Source of the DNA: JBMYRH01 sp049602155
Lineage (GTDB): Bacteria; Myxococcota_A; UBA9042; PHBI01; JBMYRH01
Direction of reading: 5' to 3'
Assembly: GCA_049602155.1 (NCBI GenBank)
Contig: JBMYRH010000040.1
Coordinates: 1-42,914, forward strand
Length of the DNA: 42,914 nt
The notes under the pieces are model-generated. The model was not told the DNA's origin. It worked only from the letters and a program-made list of their open reading frames with translations, and made no database searches. This document shows, piece by piece, positions 1 to 8,321 of the stretch (the first letter of the stretch is position 1; each line of letters starts with the position of its first letter). The position numbers and the translations under genes are program-made.

Positions 1-55
1 GGCTGCCGCGCCCTCGATCCCGGCTGCCGCGCCCTCGATCCCGGCTGCCGCGCCC
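1..55 (+). repeat. 21-bp tandem repeat, coding
   Basis: Two perfect 21-bp copies (1-21, 22-42) and a 13-bp partial copy (43-55) are visible, and the array continues off the left edge. The unit is a multiple of three and in frame, encoding the heptapeptide Ala-Ala-Ala-Pro-Ser-Ile-Pro. Copy-number change would therefore lengthen or shorten a Pro/Ala-rich linker without a frameshift. Confidence 0.9.
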
Positions 56-1258
56 CCAGTGGAGGAGCCGGTCAACTTGGAGCCGATGGTGGTGCCGCCT
101 CAGGACGACGCCCCCGCCGCGGCCTCAGAGGACCCCAAGCTCCCCCCTCACGAAGCGACCGCTGAGGCAGCCTTGCAGCCGCCGGCAGCAGCCACAGTGA
201 ACCCTGCAGAGGTGACCGCCAAGGGCGGGGCTCCCTCGGCGGCCTCAGGGGCGAGCGCAGCGGTCGAGAGAGGAGCCGTCAAGGCTGCCTTGGGGGCCGC
301 GCCGGTGCCCAAGCCGGCTGCCGCGCTTGCTCCAGCGAAGCGCCCTGTGAGCGCGGTCCCGGAGGGCGAACTCATCGACGCGATGGAGGCGATCCGCGCG
401 GATCCTGCGCCAGCAGAGATTGTGCGTGGGACTCATTATTTCGTCTCAAATGAGAGCAAGCACCACTTGTGGCGCGACCAAGTCAGTGACTTGGGGGGCA
501 TCATGGTGGGTGTGGGAGCTGAGCAGAACTATTTGATCGCAGGGTGGTCACGGCCGGAGCTCCTCATCCTGATGGACTTCGACATCTACATTCCCTGGCT
601 TCACAAGGCTTACAGGGTGGCCTTCGAGCTCGCCTCGACGCCCGACGAGCTCATCACCCTGTGGCGCGACAAGGAGGGCCGTGAGCGTCTGAAGGCTGGG
701 ATCGTGCGCACCTACGGCGAGACAGGCGAGGTGCAGGACATCCTGCGCGCTGTGAAGTTCGCTAAGGCGGTTGGGCGTCACCTCGCGAAGCTCCAGGCGA
801 GCTATGCAGGGCTCGGGATCCCGTGCTTCCTGACAGACCAAGGCCAGTTCGATTTCATCGCAAATCTATGGCGGAGTGGGCGTGTTTTAGCGATCCGTGG
901 GGATCTGACAGGCAAGCGCACGATGGTGGATCTCGCGGCCTTCTCGCGGATCTCGGACCTGCCGGTTCGGATCCTCTACATGTCGAACGCGGAATTCTAC
1001 TTTCGGTATAGCGCAGGCCGTTTCCGGGATAACATCGTGGGGTTGCCCTTCGATAGTCGCTCGCTCGTCCTGCGCACCGACCCGCACAGCGGCACGAAGT
1101 ATCGCTTCTATGAGCAGCGTGGCGAAGACTTCATCGCGTGGTTGGAGCGTGGGAGAGCTTCGTCTGTCGCGGCGATGGGCAAGTACCGGACACGGCGCGC
1201 AGACATCGATGATTTCGTCTTAGACAAGCTGCCCGAGCAGGTCGGGAAGGCCCGCTGA
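1..1258 (+). CDS. LIC_10091-like family protein, 5' partial
   Basis: The frame is open from the left edge of the window (codons from base 2), so the gene starts upstream; the GTG at 59 is only an internal candidate. The visible N-terminal ~100 residues are a low-complexity Ala/Pro linker beginning with heptapeptide repeats of type PAAAPSI. The folded part (about 275 residues) carries GTHYFVSNE, then VGVGAEQNY, GWSRPE and DFD, and later IRGDLTGKRTM. The same motifs occur in the gene at 8322-9389, so the two are paralogues. The VGxGAEQNY...DFD block resembles the GVGPEQNF...VDIR block I remember from uncharacterised Leptospira LIC_10091-type proteins; that match is from memory. The function is unknown. 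The linker suggests the domain is held away from an N-terminal anchor or another domain outside the window. Stop TGA is 3 bp from the convergent ATPase gene. Confidence 0.8.
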   Translation, partial: AAAPSIPAAAPSIPAAAPPVEEPVNLEPMVVPPQDDAPAAASEDPKLPPHEATAEAALQPPAAATVNPAEVTAKGGAPSAASGASAAVERGAVKAALGAAPVPKPAAALAPAKRPVSAVPEGELIDAMEAIRADPAPAEIVRGTHYFVSNESKHHLWRDQVSDLGGIMVGVGAEQNYLIAGWSRPELLILMDFDIYIPWLHKAYRVAFELASTPDELITLWRDKEGRERLKAGIVRTYGETGEVQDILRAVKFAKAVGRHLAKLQASYAGLGIPCFLTDQGQFDFIANLWRSGRVLAIRGDLTGKRTMVDLAAFSRISDLPVRILYMSNAEFYFRYSAGRFRDNIVGLPFDSRSLVLRTDPHSGTKYRFYEQRGEDFIAWLERGRASSVAAMGKYRTRRADIDDFVLDKLPEQVGKAR

Positions 1259-1260
1259 GC

Positions 1261-2436
1261 TTAAGCGGTGAGTTTGCGACGCTCCCGCTCAAATGGAGGC
1301 ACGGTGTCCTGCTCGTGGAACATCGAGGCGAGGCGGGCTACCGTGAGCTGGCTGACACGATGGCTGACGCCAGAGCGGTGACAATGGCTGCATCCCTCGC
1401 CGCTGCATCGGTGACATTCCACGGGGAGCAGTTGAGGCTCCACTGCGCCTTTGATGTTGGTTTTCAGCTGGCTTCGTCGGAGGCGCAGGCTCTTCAGCCA
1501 GCGGACCGCTTCATCGGCGTTTTCAGCGCGAATGGCTGCGATGACGAGGTTGTCCTCGGAGCGCTTGAGCGCGTCACTGGCCGTCTCAAGGTCTGTGATC
1601 TCATCGATAAGAGCGATCTCGCTCCCCGGAGCGCGAAGCACGCGAGCTTCTGTCTCGCAGAGGCGCACCAAGGTGGACTTCCCCGAGTCGCTTCGCCCTG
1701 CGATGAGCAAGAGACCGGTGCCCGAGGAGAGCAGGTCTCGTAGGGTGAGGGTGGCGTCCTGAGGGGCACCCCATGCGCTGAGGTCGGCGAACGCCGGTGT
1801 CAACGCCTTGGGGCGCACATGGAGCCCAGCGGGGTGGGGCTCAATATCGGCGCTTAATGGCGGGCCTGGGAAGCGCCCGTCGAGGCTCACCGTCCCGCGT
1901 GTGCTGCCCTCAAGGTAACCTGCAAGGTGCGCTAAGAGCTCTCGACCTGCAGTCGAGACGATGGTGCCCCCAAGGTGCATCCGGCCATAGCGATGGCAGC
2001 GAATGGAGAGCCCTCTGTCCGTACGCTCAAGCACTGCGCCGCTCACCGAGGCCCGCACGAGGCCTGAGAGCAGCAGCGTGGTGAGGTGCTCGTTGGTTGA
2101 CCAGGGGCGCGTCGCAACATCACTCAGCGTGTCGCCGAGTCGCGCGAGCTCTGGGGGGTGTTGGAGCTCCTCGCGTCGGGCGAGGAGCCCGGCATGGGCC
2201 TTGCCAAACCACGCTGTCGCGTCACGAGGGGTGGTGAACGTGATGGGCTGTCGACTGCCGTCTCTACCAATCAGTAGTACGACTCGGCCGTGGTGCTCAA
2301 CCCCCACCAATGTGTCATAATTGATGTCCACTTCGGTCGATGCGGTCCGGCTTCGAAGGCGATCGATGAGGCGGCGGAAGAGAGAGTGTGAAGGCGTATT
2401 GTGATCGGTCACGTGGCGTCCCCGGAGAGATGGCAT
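1261..2436 (-). CDS. Reduced GspE/PilB-like secretion ATPase
   Basis: 391 aa. Residues ~130-210 resemble the N2 domain of type II secretion/type IV pilus ATPases. A Walker A GRSDSGKST follows at 247-255 after a hydrophobic strand, then an acidic Walker B-like stretch (IALIDEITD, ~274-282) and a segment resembling the family's AIR/LHTND...A.RL region (301-317). A tetracysteine knuckle C341-x2-C344-x4-C349-x2-C352 matches the zinc site of GspE. The known role of the family is to power assembly of pseudopili or pili at the inner membrane. Here the protein is shorter than typical GspE (~500 aa), lacks an N1 domain, and no other secretion gene is nearby, so it may serve a distant machine or have a divergent job. 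Start ATG 2436 is close to a GAAGAG; GTG at residue 9 is an alternative. Confidence 0.75.
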   Translation of the reverse strand: MPSLRGRHVTDHNTPSHSLFRRLIDRLRSRTASTEVDINYDTLVGVEHHGRVVLLIGRDGSRQPITFTTPRDATAWFGKAHAGLLARREELQHPPELARLGDTLSDVATRPWSTNEHLTTLLLSGLVRASVSGAVLERTDRGLSIRCHRYGRMHLGGTIVSTAGRELLAHLAGYLEGSTRGTVSLDGRFPGPPLSADIEPHPAGLHVRPKALTPAFADLSAWGAPQDATLTLRDLLSSGTGLLLIAGRSDSGKSTLVRLCETEARVLRAPGSEIALIDEITDLETASDALKRSEDNLVIAAIRAENADEAVRWLKSLRLRRSQLKTNIKGAVEPQLLPVECHRCSGEGCSHCHRSGVSHRVSQLTVARLASMFHEQDTVPPFERERRKLTA

Positions 2437-2585
2437 CTCTTCAGGTGTCAGATCGCCTCGCTAGACCGTCAAGAAACTCAACCCTCTGGGGGCGTTACCC
2501 ACGACCCTACCCGCGCGGAGCTAGAGAGAGCGCCGACGAGCATGGCCACACTTAGGTGCGACGAGGTGACGCTTTTGGTGCGGAT

Positions 2586-3614
2586 TTAGGCTGTCCAGTC
2601 GAGGACGACCTTCCCCGATTGTCCCGATCTCATGATGTCGAAACCCTCTTGGAAGGCGTCGATCGGGAAGCTGTGCGTGAAGATCGGGCTGACATCGAGC
2701 CCGCCTTGGACCATCGCCGCCATCTTGTACCAAGTCTCGAACATCTCACGTCCGTACACGCCCTTCAGGATGAGGCCCTTGAAGATCACTTGGCTCCAGT
2801 CGATGGCGCACTCCGAGGGCGGGATCCCCAAGATGCCGATGCGGCCACCATGGTTCATGGTGTCGATCATGTCGCTGAACGCGCTTGGGTTCCCAGACAT
2901 CTCAAGGCCGACATCGAAGCCTTCGCGCATGCCGAGCTCAGCCATGGCGTCTCGGATCGAGGTCTTCGTCACGTTGATCGCTCGAGTGGCGCCAAGCTTC
3001 CGAGCGAGCTCCAGTCGGTAGTCGTTGACGTCTGTCACGACGACGAAGCGCGCGCCGACGTGCTGACAGATCGCGGCCGCCATGCACCCGATAGGGCCAG
3101 CTCCGGTGATGAGGACGTCCTCTCCGACCAAGTCGAAGGACAACGCGGTGTGAGTGGCGTTGCCAAAGGGATCGAAGAACGACGCGACCTCGTCAGGGAT
3201 GTCGGTTGGGAGCCGGAACGCGTTGAACGCCGGGAGCGATAGGTACTCAGCGAACGCACCTTGGCGGTTGACGCCGACGCCGACTGTGTTGCGGCACAGG
3301 TGGCGTTTACCGGCGCGACAATTGCGACAATGGCCGCAGGTGACATGCCCCTCTCCGGAGACCCGGTCTCCGACCTCAAAGCCGACGACTGCGCTGCCCT
3401 TGTCGGCGATGACCCCCATGAATTCATGCCCGATCACCATCGGCACTGGGACTGTCGCTTGGGACCACGCGTCCCAGTTGTAGATGTGAATATCAGTGCC
3501 GCAGATCGCTGTCTTCTGGACCTTGATGAGCAGGTCATTGGGGCCGATCTCTGGGGACGGCACATCGTCCATCCAGATCCCCTCTTCCGGTTTCAGCTTT
3601 GCGAGCGCTTTCAT
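2586..3614 (-). CDS. tdh: L-threonine 3-dehydrogenase
   Basis: 342 aa, the usual length of the zinc-dependent medium-chain enzyme. It oxidises L-threonine to 2-amino-3-ketobutyrate using NAD+. Visible features are the catalytic-zinc segment AICGTDIHIYNWD with GHEFMG, the structural-zinc four-cysteine lobe (CGHCRNCRAGKRHLC), and the Rossmann GAGPIG with a downstream VVTDVNDYRLELA nucleotide loop. It is the second gene of a kbl-tdh operon: its ATG overlaps the kbl stop by 4 bp (ATGA at 3614-3611), so translation is probably coupled and the unstable aminoketobutyrate can be passed to Kbl. Sure of the identification. Confidence 0.97.
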   Translation of the reverse strand: MKALAKLKPEEGIWMDDVPSPEIGPNDLLIKVQKTAICGTDIHIYNWDAWSQATVPVPMVIGHEFMGVIADKGSAVVGFEVGDRVSGEGHVTCGHCRNCRAGKRHLCRNTVGVGVNRQGAFAEYLSLPAFNAFRLPTDIPDEVASFFDPFGNATHTALSFDLVGEDVLITGAGPIGCMAAAICQHVGARFVVVTDVNDYRLELARKLGATRAINVTKTSIRDAMAELGMREGFDVGLEMSGNPSAFSDMIDTMNHGGRIGILGIPPSECAIDWSQVIFKGLILKGVYGREMFETWYKMAAMVQGGLDVSPIFTHSFPIDAFQEGFDIMRSGQSGKVVLDWTA

Positions 3615-4807
3615 GTGGGGATCACTCCCAGCGCGCGACCCACCTTGGCGAAAGCCGCGATGGCACGGTCGAGGTGCGCTTTGGTGTGGCCAGCGGACAT
3701 CTGAACGCGAATACGCGCTTGACCACGCGGGACGACAGGGAAGGAGAAGCCGATGACATAGATCCCCTCTTCGAGCAGCTTGTCCGCCATCTCGCTCGCC
3801 AGCTTGGCGTCGCCGAGCATCACCGGGATGATGGCGTGCTCACCGGGGACGAGCTTGAAACCGAGGGCCTCCATCTCGGCCCGGAAATACTCACTGTTGC
3901 CGCGCAAGGTGATGCGTAAATCATCGCTTCCCTCAAGGAGGTCCAGCGCCGTGAGCGAGGTGGCGGCGATGACGGGCGCCAGGCTGTTTGAGAAGAGGTA
4001 AGGGCGCGAGCGCTGTCGCAGCCATGCGACGATCTCAGCTCGAGCAGCTGTGTAGCCACCAGAGGCACCGCCGAGGGCCTTACCAAGGGTGCCTGTCAGG
4101 ATATCGATGCGCCCCTGCACACCGCAGTGCTCGGGGGTCCCGCCGCCCTTCTCGCCCACGAAGCCCACGGCGTGGGAGTCATCGACCATGACCATGGCGC
4201 CGTAGGTGTCCGCGAGGTCGCAGATGCCGCGAAGGTTCGCGATGATCCCGTCCATTGAGAACACGCCGTCGGTGGCGATCAAGATGTGCTTGCATCCGGC
4301 GGCCTTCGCTTCTTTGAGCTTCACCTCAAGGTCGGCCATATCATTGTTCGCGTAGCGGAAGCGCTTGGCTTTGCACAGCCGCACCCCATCGATAATCGAG
4401 GCGTGATTGAGCGCGTCCGAGACGATCGCGTCCTCGGGGCCAAGGATTGTCTCGAAGAGGCCTGCGTTGGCGTCAAAGCAGGATGAGTAGAGGATGGTGT
4501 CATCGTGACCCAGGAATCCGCTGAGACGTCGCTCAAGCTCCTTGTGGACGTCTTGTGTCCCGCAGATGAAGCGGACCGATGACAGCCCGTATCCTCGCTC
4601 CGGCAGCGCCGCTCGGGCCGCCTCGATGAGCGCGGGGTGATTGGAGAGGCCCAGGTAGTTGTTCGCGCAGAAGTTCAGCACTTCGCCATCACCGACAGCG
4701 ATGCTGGCTTGCTGAGCGGACGTAATGACCCGCTCCGCCTTGTAGAGGCCTGCCTCTTTGAGGCCCTCGAGTTCGGTGCTCAAATTGTCTAGAAACGCCT
4801 GATCCAT
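3611..4807 (-). CDS. kbl: Glycine C-acetyltransferase (2-amino-3-ketobutyrate CoA ligase)
   Basis: 398 aa from ATG 4807, the same length as the E. coli enzyme. It is a PLP-dependent alpha-oxoamine synthase that cleaves 2-amino-3-ketobutyrate with CoA to glycine and acetyl-CoA. Visible motifs are FCANNYLGLSNHP near the N-terminus, FICGTQDVHKELE, the DDSHAVGF aspartate/histidine that contacts PLP, and the PLP lysine in GTLGKALGGASGG. The reading frame stays open upstream to 5086, but the start is fixed at 4807 by a strong GGGAGGGGAT ribosome site directly before the ATG and by the homologous N-terminus. First gene of the operon with tdh; a promoter candidate lies at 4831-4860. Confidence 0.97.
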   Translation of the reverse strand: MDQAFLDNLSTELEGLKEAGLYKAERVITSAQQASIAVGDGEVLNFCANNYLGLSNHPALIEAARAALPERGYGLSSVRFICGTQDVHKELERRLSGFLGHDDTILYSSCFDANAGLFETILGPEDAIVSDALNHASIIDGVRLCKAKRFRYANNDMADLEVKLKEAKAAGCKHILIATDGVFSMDGIIANLRGICDLADTYGAMVMVDDSHAVGFVGEKGGGTPEHCGVQGRIDILTGTLGKALGGASGGYTAARAEIVAWLRQRSRPYLFSNSLAPVIAATSLTALDLLEGSDDLRITLRGNSEYFRAEMEALGFKLVPGEHAIIPVMLGDAKLASEMADKLLEEGIYVIGFSFPVVPRGQARIRVQMSAGHTKAHLDRAIAAFAKVGRALGVIPT

Positions 4808-4830
4808 ATCCCCTCCCAACCGGTGTCGGT

Positions 4831-4860
4831 GGTTTAGTGCGTGCGCGTGGCCGCGGTCAA
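4831..4860 (-). promoter_or_regulatory. Candidate promoter of kbl-tdh
   Basis: On the minus strand a TTGACC (-35 like) is followed after 18 bp by TAAACC (-10 like). A start about 7 bp further on would leave a ~17-nt leader containing the kbl Shine-Dalgarno. The -10 match is only moderate. Confidence 0.4.
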
Positions 4861-4990
4861 GGCGGAGGACTGGAGTTGGACGCCTTGTCCGTGACGGCGC
4901 ATGATCGCGCACATCGCCATGACAAAGCTGCGCGATGGAACAAGTCGTTCGTGCGATCGGTTTCAAGGCGGCGCTTTCACCCTGAGTTTC

Positions 4991-6262
4991 ATGCATCCCC
5001 TGCTCATTCAGTCGATTCGTGTCTGCCTCTGTGCCCTGATGTTTCTGGGCCTGACACCCGAGGTGCGCGCGAAGGGCAAGTCGCACAAAGTGAAGCGTGG
5101 AGAGAGCCTGGGAGCGATTGCGCCACGCTATGGCTGCACGATCTCAGAGTTGATGAGCGCCAACCCAAAGCTGAAGAGCCCGGACCGGATCAAGATTGGT
5201 CAGCGCTTGAAGATCCCGCGCTGCGTGGCTGGTGGGCCGCCAAGCAACTGCCACTGGAGGGCTGAGCATATCGACTCCAAGGTGCTGGGGGAGGCGATGA
5301 GGAAGCGGGGCTTCTCGCCACCGCAGAAGTTCCGCGCCCTCGTCGTGAAGACGACCTTGAGCGCGGATGGCTCCAGGATTGAGGGGCATGAACTCTGGGA
5401 TTATCGAAAGAAGGGGGCGCGCCCTGACGGCTGGAACCCGGCGTCGACCATCAAGCTCTTCAGCGGCGTGAGTGCCCTGCAGAGGATCCGCGCCTTGGGG
5501 TTCTCTCCCAGGGCTAAGGTGACCTTTCATGACGAGGGGCGCGACCGAACCTTCGCCCTGGATGAGCTCTACGAGGATGCGGTCCACTGGAGCAAAAATG
5601 TCCCTCACAACCGCTTGGTGCAGCTCGCGGGCTTTGACTACCTCAACGGACCGGAGGGGCCCCTCCAGAGGGCAGGGCTAGAGCACAGCTACATCATGAG
5701 GGCGTATGCGCGAGCGAAGTGGACCGGGCAGGGGCAGTCATCATCGCTGCGACCCTCTCCTGCGATAACGCTCAAAGAGGGCAAGAAGACACGGCGCATC
5801 CCGGCACAAAAGGGGACAGGCAAGTACCCTTGCTACGGGGCTGCGTGCACGTCGCTGTCTGACCTGACGCGGATGATGTGCACGCTCATGCTGCACGAGC
5901 AGCTCCCCCCGGCGTCGCGCCTGGCCTTTGGCCGAAGAGGGGCATCCAATGAGCAGGGCCCGCATCTTCAGTTCATTCGTCAGCGCCTCAACCGAAAAAG
6001 GAAGGGGAAAAAGGATCCCATTTGGGACACCTTCGAGCGCCGCTTTATCCCCAAGGATGCGCAAGGAGCCGCAGCCCAGGGGCGGCCGCAGCTCTTCCGT
6101 AAAAATGGGTTTGCGCGGCAGTGGGCGAGTGAGAACATCTACGTCTACCTTCCAGGCCGACGCGAGCGATGGATGGTAGCCTTGGCGGGCTACCCAGGCC
6201 GCTACTCGTTAAGCAAAGCTGCTGATATTATTGCCACACTTATCGCTGAAAATGCGCTGTGA
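4991..6262 (+). CDS. Secreted LysM plus beta-lactamase-fold serine hydrolase
   Basis: 423 aa from ATG 4991, which places a normal signal peptide (cleavage near PEVRA|KGK) at the N-terminus; an earlier ATG at 4901 adds 30 residues with no signal character. A single LysM (~32-77) should bind peptidoglycan. The rest is a penicillin-recognising serine hydrolase fold: S152-T-I-K155 as the SxxK active-site motif, S201-K-N203 as SxN, and K371-N-G373 in the place of the KTG box. The family (class A beta-lactamase/D,D-peptidase) acts on beta-lactams or on peptidoglycan stems in the periplasm. The LysM and the two neighbouring peptidoglycan hydrolases favour a cell-wall role. The KNG variant of the third motif is unusual and activity is not certain. 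Confidence 0.75.
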   Translation: MHPLLIQSIRVCLCALMFLGLTPEVRAKGKSHKVKRGESLGAIAPRYGCTISELMSANPKLKSPDRIKIGQRLKIPRCVAGGPPSNCHWRAEHIDSKVLGEAMRKRGFSPPQKFRALVVKTTLSADGSRIEGHELWDYRKKGARPDGWNPASTIKLFSGVSALQRIRALGFSPRAKVTFHDEGRDRTFALDELYEDAVHWSKNVPHNRLVQLAGFDYLNGPEGPLQRAGLEHSYIMRAYARAKWTGQGQSSSLRPSPAITLKEGKKTRRIPAQKGTGKYPCYGAACTSLSDLTRMMCTLMLHEQLPPASRLAFGRRGASNEQGPHLQFIRQRLNRKRKGKKDPIWDTFERRFIPKDAQGAAAQGRPQLFRKNGFARQWASENIYVYLPGRRERWMVALAGYPGRYSLSKAADIIATLIAENAL

Positions 6263-6275
6263 GCAGGAGAGCCCC

Positions 6276-7058
6276 TTGAATCACTTTGCGACTGTGACCA
6301 TCGCCCTCTGTCTGGCTTTCACTGTGGGCTCAACTGTGGCCTTTGCTGCGCCGGATCCCGCCTCGGTCGAGGTGACGGATGCGTTCTGTAAATCTGTGAA
6401 GCAGACCTATATCGCGGAGCACATCCGCAGCTACTACAGAGACTGGAAGACCTGCGGGAAGGAGTGCGGGAAGCGCCATAAGGCGTGGACCGAATATCGA
6501 ACCAAGCACTTTGGCTACTTCAAGGGGTTTGGGAAGCGGGCCTGGAACGACCACCCTCCCAAGCACTACGCGGTCGATACAGTCTTCATGGGGCGCAAGG
6601 TGAAGCTCAACCAGTGGGTCGTCCCGGTGCTCAAGTGTGTCGAGCGCGATCTCAAGCAGGGCTGCGCGACCTGCCCTGAGGATCCCAAGCGGCCGGAGGA
6701 GTGCACCGATAAGAGCTTCCCCTACAAGCCCAAGGCTTTGAGTGGCCTCCGTTACCGCAACACCTTCAAGGGCGGCGAGGTTTCAAACCATGTCTATGGT
6801 ATCGCGCTGGACGTAGACCCCGCGGACAACACGTGTTGCGGGTGCACTGCGCGCTGGCGCGCTCACGCGATGTGTAAGCGAAAGAAGCTCAAGCCCTATC
6901 AGCGGATGATCATGCCCTGGTGTTGGGTCGAGATCTTCGAGCAGTACGGCTTCTACTGGCTTGGACGTGACAAGCTACAGGACACGATGCACTACGATTT
7001 CCTCGGCGACCCGGAGGTCGTCAAGCGAGCGCTCAAGGCTTCAGTCGAGGTCAAGTAG
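6276..7058 (+). CDS. Secreted M15-family peptidase (VanY/D,D-carboxypeptidase-like)
   Basis: 260 aa. The start is set at TTG 6276: it is preceded by AGGAGA at a 6-nt spacing and gives a clean signal peptide (MNHF...GSTVAFA|APD). Upstream TTG/ATG codons at 6231 and 6252 have no such site and overlap the previous gene. The zinc site of LAS-type peptidases is visible as S-N-H172-x-x-G-x-A-x-D179 and the distal H239-Y-D-F. These enzymes cleave the peptide stems of peptidoglycan. Unusually cysteine-rich for the family, including CCGC around 187-190 and CxxC pairs, which suggests disulfides in the periplasm. It lies 13 bp after the LysM hydrolase and is probably co-transcribed. The last 18 bp overlap the convergent mepA gene. 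Confidence 0.8.
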   Translation: MNHFATVTIALCLAFTVGSTVAFAAPDPASVEVTDAFCKSVKQTYIAEHIRSYYRDWKTCGKECGKRHKAWTEYRTKHFGYFKGFGKRAWNDHPPKHYAVDTVFMGRKVKLNQWVVPVLKCVERDLKQGCATCPEDPKRPEECTDKSFPYKPKALSGLRYRNTFKGGEVSNHVYGIALDVDPADNTCCGCTARWRAHAMCKRKKLKPYQRMIMPWCWVEIFEQYGFYWLGRDKLQDTMHYDFLGDPEVVKRALKASVEVK

Positions 7059-8210
7059 CTTAGCGACCGGCTCTTCTCGGATGAGGGTTCGGCGCGCGGC
7101 GACCCGCAGGTCGCGCAGCATGGTCGGGTTAGGCTTTGGGGAGACCGTTGGGTGCGTCCCGGCCGAGACCGCTCGTGCGGTCTCCAATCCACTGAGGCCG
7201 CCACGGCGAAGGACCCACAGGGTGACAAGGCGGCGGCTCACGGCTTCCAAGCTCGCTGCAGCCTCGAGCGCGGCAGCGCCGCTCTCGGGGCTGATGAGCA
7301 CCGGGAGCATCTTGCGTGCCCGTCGCCGAACCTTGGCGTTCGGGTCGTCGAGGAGTGAGAGGGCGTCTGGGAGCAGAGGAGAGAGGCCCTTCGCCCAGAT
7401 GGCCTCTAGGGCGTCCAAGCGCACCCTGTAGGCTTTGTCTCTCAGCTGATCTTTGTAGACCCGCGATGCTTCTTTGACGGCGCGGTGCAGCTCCTCGTGT
7501 TGCGGCCACACGGGGCCAGTAGGCTGACAACGCTCTTGCCAATCTTTCAGGCTGCATTGAACGCGGATGTGGACATGGTTCTCATGAGGGCCCGCGTAGG
7601 CCGGGAGCGTCATCATGTCGGCGTAGTGGCGCAGGGTGGCCGCGTCGACGCCTAGGGACTTGGCGTGCGCAAGGAGCAAGCGTTCAAGGTGCGGCTCAAT
7701 GATGACCCACTGAAGGCCGAGGGCTTTGTTGCTCCCTAAGGCCTCGATGGCCGCCCAGTTTCTGTCGACATCGAACTTATACTTCTTGGGCAGTCGACGA
7801 CTCTTGCCTTCCTCGTCATAGCGATGGTTTCGAACCCGAACGCTTGTGCCATCGAGCTGCGTCATGAAGAAGACGAGATCCACGTCCCTCCCTGAGTTGT
7901 GGCTTCGGCTGTCGCCGATGTCTCCGCCGTTCTTTTGGCTGAGGTTACCTACGACAAGGGGTTGCCCCCCCGGGAACTCGTCTGCCACATGTCTGGCGGC
8001 GTTCAGGAGTCCATCGACCAGCGCTGCCGTCGCATAATAGGTTTTCGACTTGTTGACGTGGTGTTGGAGCCGATGATTGGGGCCCATCGGGAAGGCCTCA
8101 CCCTCGGTGAGCCAGCCGGCGAATGGATCTCCGCCTGAGCCGGCCTCAGCGGGCGGGCTGTGGATGACACCCAAGGTCATTAGGAGCGTTAAAATTGCGG
8201 CGAAACGCAC
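7041..8210 (-). CDS. mepA: Penicillin-insensitive murein endopeptidase with C-terminal helical repeats
   Basis: 389 aa. The M74 family cleaves D-alanyl-meso-diaminopimelyl cross-links. The zinc motifs are present: S-H104-N-S-G-R-D109-V-D111 and G-P-H209-E-N-H212-V-H214-I-R. I place the start at GTG 8210, preceded by GAGAGGTGG at good spacing and giving a signal peptide MRFAAILTLLMTLG...PPAEA. The longer frame from ATG 8300 has no ribosome site and would run over a candidate promoter. After the catalytic domain (~to residue 230) there are ~150 extra residues rich in paired helices (VRLDALEAI..., VRRRARKMLPVL, VSRRLVTLWVL) that look like HEAT-type repeats; typical MepA ends at ~275 aa. Third wall hydrolase in a row. 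Confidence 0.9.
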   Translation of the reverse strand: MRFAAILTLLMTLGVIHSPPAEAGSGGDPFAGWLTEGEAFPMGPNHRLQHHVNKSKTYYATAALVDGLLNAARHVADEFPGGQPLVVGNLSQKNGGDIGDSRSHNSGRDVDLVFFMTQLDGTSVRVRNHRYDEEGKSRRLPKKYKFDVDRNWAAIEALGSNKALGLQWVIIEPHLERLLLAHAKSLGVDAATLRHYADMMTLPAYAGPHENHVHIRVQCSLKDWQERCQPTGPVWPQHEELHRAVKEASRVYKDQLRDKAYRVRLDALEAIWAKGLSPLLPDALSLLDDPNAKVRRRARKMLPVLISPESGAAALEAAASLEAVSRRLVTLWVLRRGGLSGLETARAVSAGTHPTVSPKPNPTMLRDLRVAARRTLIREEPVAKLLDLD

Positions 8211-8238
8211 AAGCCACCTCTCAAAGTTAACCACGTTT

Positions 8239-8267
8239 AGAGCACGGTTCGTTCCCAATTCTGTCAA
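8239..8267 (-). promoter_or_regulatory. Candidate promoter of mepA
   Basis: A perfect TTGACA lies on the minus strand at 8267-8262, followed after 17 bp by a weak -10 (TGCTCT). A transcript starting near 8231 would carry the GAGAGG ribosome site and the GTG start at 8210, supporting that start over the ATG at 8300. Confidence 0.35.
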
Positions 8268-8321
8268 GTTCGTGACCCCGTTAGGTTTTGGGGGCAGCAT
8301 GGTCGAACGGAGGCAATTGAC

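Noticed and set aside
2437..2585. Terminator for the GspE-like or upstream genes
   Set aside because: Only short imperfect repeats without a T-tract; nothing strong enough to report.
2556..3242. 228-codon open frame on the plus strand opposite tdh
   Set aside because: tdh is certain; the antisense protein is His/Asp/Arg-rich, typical of codon-position mirroring.
8211..8300. Longer MepA N-terminus from ATG 8300
   Set aside because: No ribosome site, a perfect TTGACA lies within it, and GTG 8210 has GAGAGG plus an ideal signal peptide.
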